A stretch of DNA of 64,000 nucleotides, from NCBI GenBank assembly GCA_002946415.1, contig NJPS01000022.1:186001-250000 (forward strand), in the 5' to 3' direction. Below are positions 58,745 through 64,000 of this stretch, piece by piece. A program made the position numbers and the translations under genes. Under the pieces are notes generated by a model. The model had not been told where the DNA came from. It made no database searches and worked only from the letters and a program-made list of their open reading frames with translations. Numbering within the stretch: the first letter of the stretch is position 1; every line of letters begins with the position of its first letter. Source of the stretch: Rutstroemia sp. NJR-2017a BVV2 (lineage: Eukaryota > Ascomycota > Leotiomycetes > Helotiales > Rutstroemiaceae).

Positions 58745-61700
58745 GATGTCTTATTGTTTCTCTGTCTTTCGAGGTTGCGTGAAATGAAGCAGGTTTGTTG
58801 GAACGTGTTTGGGGAAAAAAGTCTATGCTCTCTAATGAGGGGGAACAAGAAGCGTATGTTAGCCGATGATGTTTGTTGTTGAGAGTGATCGACTGTGAAT
58901 TTGACCACAAGCAGGGAAATTTTGGAGGGGCAAATGGGAATCCCTATTGGTGCTAGGGTAGAAATAGCTCTACTTACTTGGGAAGCTTAGATATTCGTAT
59001 TCTATACAACGCTCTCACATATACACAGAAAAAGATGGGATGAAGAACGACGTTTGAAAGGGAGAAAGGAGGTCCACAGCCCAAGATATATATATCTACA
59101 ATCCTTATATGGTTCAAGCTTTCGAGCTACCCAGCAATGTCTAAAATGGCGACGGGGGAAAAGTCGATGGTCGATGGTCGATGGGCCATGTTGGGCTGGA
59201 TTTGCCAAAAGGGAAAGTGGTGGGTTAAGTTTTTACTGGGGTTTGGACTGTTAAGCTATTTTGGACTTTCGTTATTCGTCCTTTTCGAAACCGGTCCTGC
59301 ACGGAGCAACGTCGAAGTTTGTTGTTACATTTACTACCCACGGTTGCGCATGAAATTCATGTTGTGGCAACATGTTCGTTTCTCCGATTCTTAATCGTGG
59401 TGTGTTTTCTATGGTAGAGCTGAAAGGTGCTTCCGTATTCATGGACATTATCTGCCTACAGTGCCTCCCTATGAGCAATACGATCAGCACGGCGAAGCCG
59501 TATTTGATATGTTTCTGGCCCCTCGTATGAGAATTTATATACCCCACTAGGTGTGAACCGGCTACAAGTTACTGCGAGCAGTTGTCTAGAGCATGAATCT
59601 AAGACTGAGCCACCCTTTTCCCGCAGATCTATCCGAGTAGTCAAAAGTAAAAAGGGGTTTTGATAGAAGTCTAACTGATAACCACGGTTAAGGTTACTCT
59701 GAATGTACTTCGTACCGGCTCTACCAAACACTGCACGAAGAAGAAATTTCTTGAACATTATGTTCACGTTGTGCTATCAGCCGCAGCTATTGCTTCAATA
59801 TCAAGACGATACACCGGTATGCGGATATTACCAGTTTGGAGGTCGAAGATAAGCCATCCCGCTAGATATTCGTATCTCGACTCTCTCATACCACCCCACC
59901 TTGACTGAAAGCCGTCAATATGTTGAGAGTGCCATTTCCACAGAACGCCAACAGAAGCAAATAGCGCCATTTTCAGTACAAACACGGGTTGAAATTATAC
60001 TTGTCATACTCAAAAGAGAGGTTATAACTGATCACCAAGCAATATTCCCACGTGGGGGGTTCCCCTACGGAAAAAATCCATGTCTGTTCGTCAGGGACAT
60101 CCAGCCTGCGTAACCTCAACGGCGCCCAAACCCAAGCTTTAATCTCCTCCAAATACTTCTACCGACAGGGCAACGACTACCAGAGATTCAGAATAGGGCA
60201 TCCCGAGACCAAAACAAGCCAATTTCAGAAAAGAAACCGGCTGGATGCAACCTCAATACATATCCACACGTGATACTATTGAAAATCACACGGTATCCAG
60301 GCCAAAATCGATAATCGAGGCCATCGTTTTGTTGCATATCGCATTTCTGGATGAGACATGCATGAAGCGCCCACGAATCAAGACTCCCAACAGGAAGTGA
60401 AGGTTTCGGTGCTTTATCTGAAGTCGTGCATGAAAGGTATAGCTTCATCACGTGGGGTTGGGATTCGAGTATCGATTCTTGATTCTATATTCCGGAATGC
60501 AACGCCTCGAGAACAGCAGTGTAACATAAACGGGCCCAGAACATTATCGACGAACTCAACCAACTTCTCATGTTCAGCTTCGAATTTGTTGATTGCACTG
60601 CACCGCACTGCACCGAACACGCTGTTCACTCACTCGTTCACCTCACTCGGCGTGGGCCGCGACTTGCATGCTCGTTTCAATAGCGCTTGAGACATTGAGG
60701 ACGTGTTCTCCTGCGTTCCATTTCCAATTCAACGGAGGCGCTTTGATACAGATACAGGTACCATTCCCCACATTCGGCCCCATTACCAGTACAGCTCTTC
60801 AACACGACGAGAGATGTTCGACGAGTTTCCCGGTCCGTCTCCAGCACGCACCGAGTTGCTGTTTGACCGCTCTTTTCTAGGGAGTAGAGCCGACTTGTCG
60901 TCTCCAGTTCTCATGTAAACACGGAACCTTAAAGTAACAGTATTTGGCTCGTCTCCACAAAGTACGAAGTCGCTACAATGCTAACCGTCGATAATATCAA
61001 CGGTTCACCGATATTTCGTGAGAGGGGTTATGTACCCCTAGGTCATCGTACGCAGCACCAATGTACCAATGTGCCAATATCGACGCTCTTTCGACAACGG
61101 TAGAATGTAGAGCTAGCGATAGCAGAGACGATTCCCTCATCGTACATCACGCCTACCAGAGACCCTGATTGATCGTCGGATCGCTGCCCGCTGGCACAAC
61201 ATCCTCATCCGAAGGCAAGCACAGCGGAAAGCCACTTGCTCTGATTTACAGAAAATGCTCCAGTGATGAACCCCTGATCCATGGTCAAAAACGTCAGATC
61301 TATCCTCTGGACATAGCATAACATCATAGCCCCCCATGCTCATCTCTACTGAAGACTATCATTTCGATAGACGTAAACCAGCCCCTCACCTGTAACATAT
61401 TTTGCTTCTGTTCTACCCAACCCAGCCTGATAGAAACTAGACGTCAATAGCATTCATACCTAGGTTCCCAGCAAATACGAGTGATTTCCCCCACCATCAC
61501 CACATAGCTCCCAAGCTCATTACCTGTCATTCGCAGCTACACTCCATCTCAATCACCAACAGTATTTAACACAGGAAAGAAGTGGTAATACTAAATTCTC
61601 TTTTGCAAATGTTTTTTGTATTTGATTTGTGTTTGTCTGGTGTTTTTGGTTTATACAGTTTTCTCCTTTCTCTCCCTTTACAACCCCTTTCCTTTTCTCC

Positions 61701-62146
61701 CCATTTAAGCCAGTCCTAGCAACGAGCATCCTTTCCTTTCTCTCCACCTTGCATGATGGGAAGAATATCATATATCATATCATACCTATACCCATATTTA
61801 TATCAGTATACCATAATCCGTCCTTTCATGTCCTGCCAGTCTCCTACGTAAGTAAAGGTAATCCCACACCAAAACACTCTTCTCTTCCCCTCCTCTCTTC
61901 GCCTTCCACCAGCCACTCCTACTCCATATCGAAAAAAAAGACAGCAGCATCGATCTGCGCCCAAGCTACAATCAAGCAGCCACCGAATTGAATTGAACCC
62001 TATCCCATCCACCAGAAGAAGAAGGAAAATAGAAAAACGCCATAATAGTCTCGGTAATCGTAAGTTTTAGTGTGTTTGTCGGCCTCTTTCTCTTCTCTAT
62101 ATTCATGTCATATCGTTCGTTCATTATGCGTTTCGCACATCCGTCG
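58745..62146. other. Intergenic (about 3.4 kb), no supported gene
   Basis: Minus-strand frames at 59456-59985 and 60188-60629 contain plausible-looking stretches such as FEAEHEKLVEFVDNVLGPFM, but in different frames and without a family I know. They could be relics of a decayed gene. The right end (61.6-62.1 kb) is C/T-rich. Confidence 0.35.
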
Positions 62147-62706
62147 CTAGAGTTTTATTCTCCCCGTGAAATGTAGGACAATCACTACAGCTGCGGCGAC
62201 AAGTATTGCGACGAGGAGTGTGACGCCCATGCAGATGGCTCGACAGCGGCGCTTTTCGCGGTATTGTTGTTCTAGCCAATCTTCGCTGCTGGTGTGTTAG
62301 TTATTTTCTCCTCGTTCGATGTCATATGTCCAATTCCCAGTTCAACATTGGCGAAGAAAGGGAAGAGAACAAGCATAACATACCCATCATAGCCATAGAT
62401 CTTCTCCTTCTTCTCTTTCCTTTCTCTCTTCCCAATACCAGACACCATACTTCCATTCCCACTGCCAACCGTATCACTCCTTTCGGTTCTTCCTCCAGCC
62501 CCCGCGAGCCCGGCTTCTAGCTCCTTCAAGTTCTCCTCTGACATGTGCACGGCGGTTGAAAAGCGTTTCCAGAATTGAGGATCCCGTACTAGTCCCAGGC
62601 CAGGCGATTGCGGTGGTAGAGTAGAGATAGGTCGTTGAGAAACCTCTTGCTTCAGGGGTGAGGGCCGGTGCTCGCGGACACCAAAGTTGCGCGGTTTTCC
62701 TCCCAT
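62147..62706 (-). CDS. Small C-terminally anchored membrane protein, unknown function
   Basis: Exons 62706-62384 and 62288-62147 (96-bp intron GTATGT...CACCAG) give 154 residues. The N-terminus is hydrophilic and proline-rich (PSPLKQEVSQRPISTLPPQS). A conserved-looking DPQFWKRFSTAVHMSEENLK follows, then a basic region (GKRERKEKKEKIYGYDG). The second exon encodes SEDWLEQQYREKRRCRAICM and a C-terminal transmembrane segment (GVTLLVAILVAAAVVIVLHF) with a short TGRIKL tail. This layout fits a tail-anchored protein with its N-terminus in the cytosol. The intron join gives an uninterrupted acidic-to-TM sequence, and the splice sites are canonical. The family is not recognised, but the organisation is that of a genuine gene. 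Confidence 0.65.
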
Positions 62707-63760
62707 TTTGCAGGATTGAGGAGGGTGAAGGTGAGGTGAGAATCTTCGAGGTAGGTGATAGGGAAAGTCGACGAATGGGTTAGGATTTGGTCATGCGGTG
62801 AAGGTGAGACCTCGGATTCTCTCTTGAAATGAATGAATGATATTCCCGAAAGGTTGTTACAGTAATGATCGAATATGAGGAGTTGAATGTGAATGAGTGG
62901 TACGAAGTCCAATTTTGTCCAGCTGGATTCCTTCTGCTTTGGCTGTTTGGTTACTTGAAGATCACTTCAAGAGATTCCGCGACACCAACGAGTGTGAGTA
63001 TATTATTGCGCCGAGGACTTTCTTTCCTTTTCAAACGAATGTGAAGTACCGTCCTTGCGATCGCGATGAGTGAATGAACGTATATATGTCGGAAGAAGAG
63101 ACGGAGAAAAAGAGTGGCTCCAAATCAACTTCAGCTTCTAGCACATGGGATTCTGGAAAGTGGATTGATTGATAAACAAATCCAAAGCAAACCAAACAAA
63201 ACAAATTGGCGAAGGAGAGAACGAAAGTTGGGATGAACGATAGACGGCGAAGAAAGAGCTGGCACAGTTAATACACACACCGATGTCTATATTACGAAGT
63301 ATTACTAGAGTCAAGAGGAGAAAGGTGTTTGAGAGACTCTACAGGAAGGAACCCTGAAGGGCCTGGACATGCCTTAATGGAGTGGGAACGGGAAATGGGA
63401 AAGCCTAGAAACGGAGTTTATTTGGGGAAAGGGAAGGGGAACCGATCCGCCATATCGTAGATTCGTAAGGAGGAGCATAGGGAAGATGGAATTAGGAGGT
63501 ACTGTAGGAGTACGTACGCTCGAGCTTTTGCTCTTACGATTCAGTTTCTTCATATATTTATTTCAATGCCGCTTTTCGATTCTATCATCAGCTTCAATTC
63601 TACAGTTGGGTTTCCATTCCTTCAAGGCTGGCTCAAGCCCCGAATCAATAAAAGCAGCAGCCCATAAGAATCGCAAAGTTACAGTTTAATCCACCATCGA
63701 ATCAGAGTCCAAAGAAGGAGAAGGAGAAGCTGCGCCGATTCGTTCGGTAAACGGGGGAAA
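62707..63760. other. Intergenic, promoter side of the small membrane protein gene
   Basis: No supported gene. Mixed composition with short A- and G-rich runs. Confidence 0.45.
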
Positions 63761-63843
63761 TTACGGTGGAGACTCTTTCTTTCTTTTCCTTGAAGGACTT
63801 CTACCTCTGTCTGATTCTGACCTCCCACGACCAAAGGAAATTA
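63761..63843 (-). CDS. Possible 3' exon of an Arg/Ser-rich protein, gene runs off the window
   Basis: On the minus strand, after a CCTTAG acceptor at 63845-63844, a frame reads SFGRGRSESDRGRSPSRKRK, then KESPP and a TAA stop at 63763-63761. Ser-Arg/Arg-Ser dipeptides with a lysine-rich end are typical of splicing factors and other nuclear RNA-binding proteins. No donor for the preceding intron is evident before the window ends, so earlier exons would lie beyond 64000. The call rests on composition alone. Confidence 0.3.
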
Positions 63844-64000
63844 CTAAGGTTGCTAGGTATATAATATGCGTAAATTAAGTGTGACATCAAAGGTCAATAA
63901 AGTCAAAACGAGATTTTGCTGGGATCGGGGTGGATGGAGTGGATAGGGTGGACATGGACATGGAGGGGGCCGACCGGCCGGCCGGCTGACCGTTTGCGTG

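Noticed and set aside
63966..63988. GC palindrome CCGGCCGGCCGG near the right edge
   Set aside because: Short self-complementary run without context; not enough to call an element.
1..64000. tRNA genes, CRISPR arrays, intact transposons, telomere repeats
   Set aside because: Looked for B-box-like GGTTCGANTCC words, regular spacer arrays, transposase or reverse-transcriptase motifs and TTAGGG runs by eye; none convincing. A dedicated scan could still find a tRNA with introns.

Overview
The window is nuclear DNA of a filamentous ascomycete (Pezizomycotina). This rests on intron-containing genes (about 47-168 bp introns, GT...AG, CTAAC-like branch sites), long intergenic spacers, and fungal-only families: HET domain, HsbA, bZIP-ankyrin regulator, DUF7924, Flc/TRP-like channel. 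A Leotiomycete such as a member of the Sclerotiniaceae is my guess from overall protein flavour; nothing here proves it. I found no tRNA, rRNA, CRISPR array or intact transposon. | Layout: 1-9.6 kb is accessory in character. It holds the 3' part of an MFS drug/toxin efflux transporter, a bZIP-basic-region plus ankyrin (bANK, TOXE-like) regulator on the opposite strand, a decayed HET gene, an intact secreted HsbA-type protein with five exons, and two small membrane proteins. 9.6-25.6 kb is almost empty: one conserved single-exon gene at 19.1-20.3 kb sits between two deserts (about 9.5 and 5.4 kb) full of pyrimidine tracts and microsatellites. 25.6-31.4 kb is again accessory: a decayed second HsbA copy, a lysine-methyltransferase-like gene, a badly decayed DUF7924 copy, a 54-bp minisatellite, and a DUF7924 gene interrupted by a single in-frame TGA. 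31.4-33.7 kb is a C-rich, G-poor spacer. | From 33.7 kb rightwards the content is core housekeeping: a TRP-like/Flc channel, a 1078-residue conserved protein of unknown role, a tricalbin (ER-plasma membrane tether), a FYVE+RING ubiquitin ligase, UTP-glucose-1-phosphate uridylyltransferase, and a small C-terminally anchored membrane protein. The last bases may hold the 3' exon of an Arg/Ser-rich protein. | Functionally the core genes touch membrane lipid and calcium handling (channel, tricalbin), endosomal ubiquitination (FYVE-RING) and cell-wall precursor supply (UDP-glucose), but spacing and strand give no evidence of a cluster. The MFS + bANK pair at the left edge is the best candidate for part of a specialised-metabolite locus continuing outside the window. 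Exon joins were deduced by eye from splice sites, frame and family resemblance. I did not find a clear-cut undescribed system; the most unusual items are the left-edge pair, the tandem decaying DUF7924 copies with a minisatellite between them, and the deserts.
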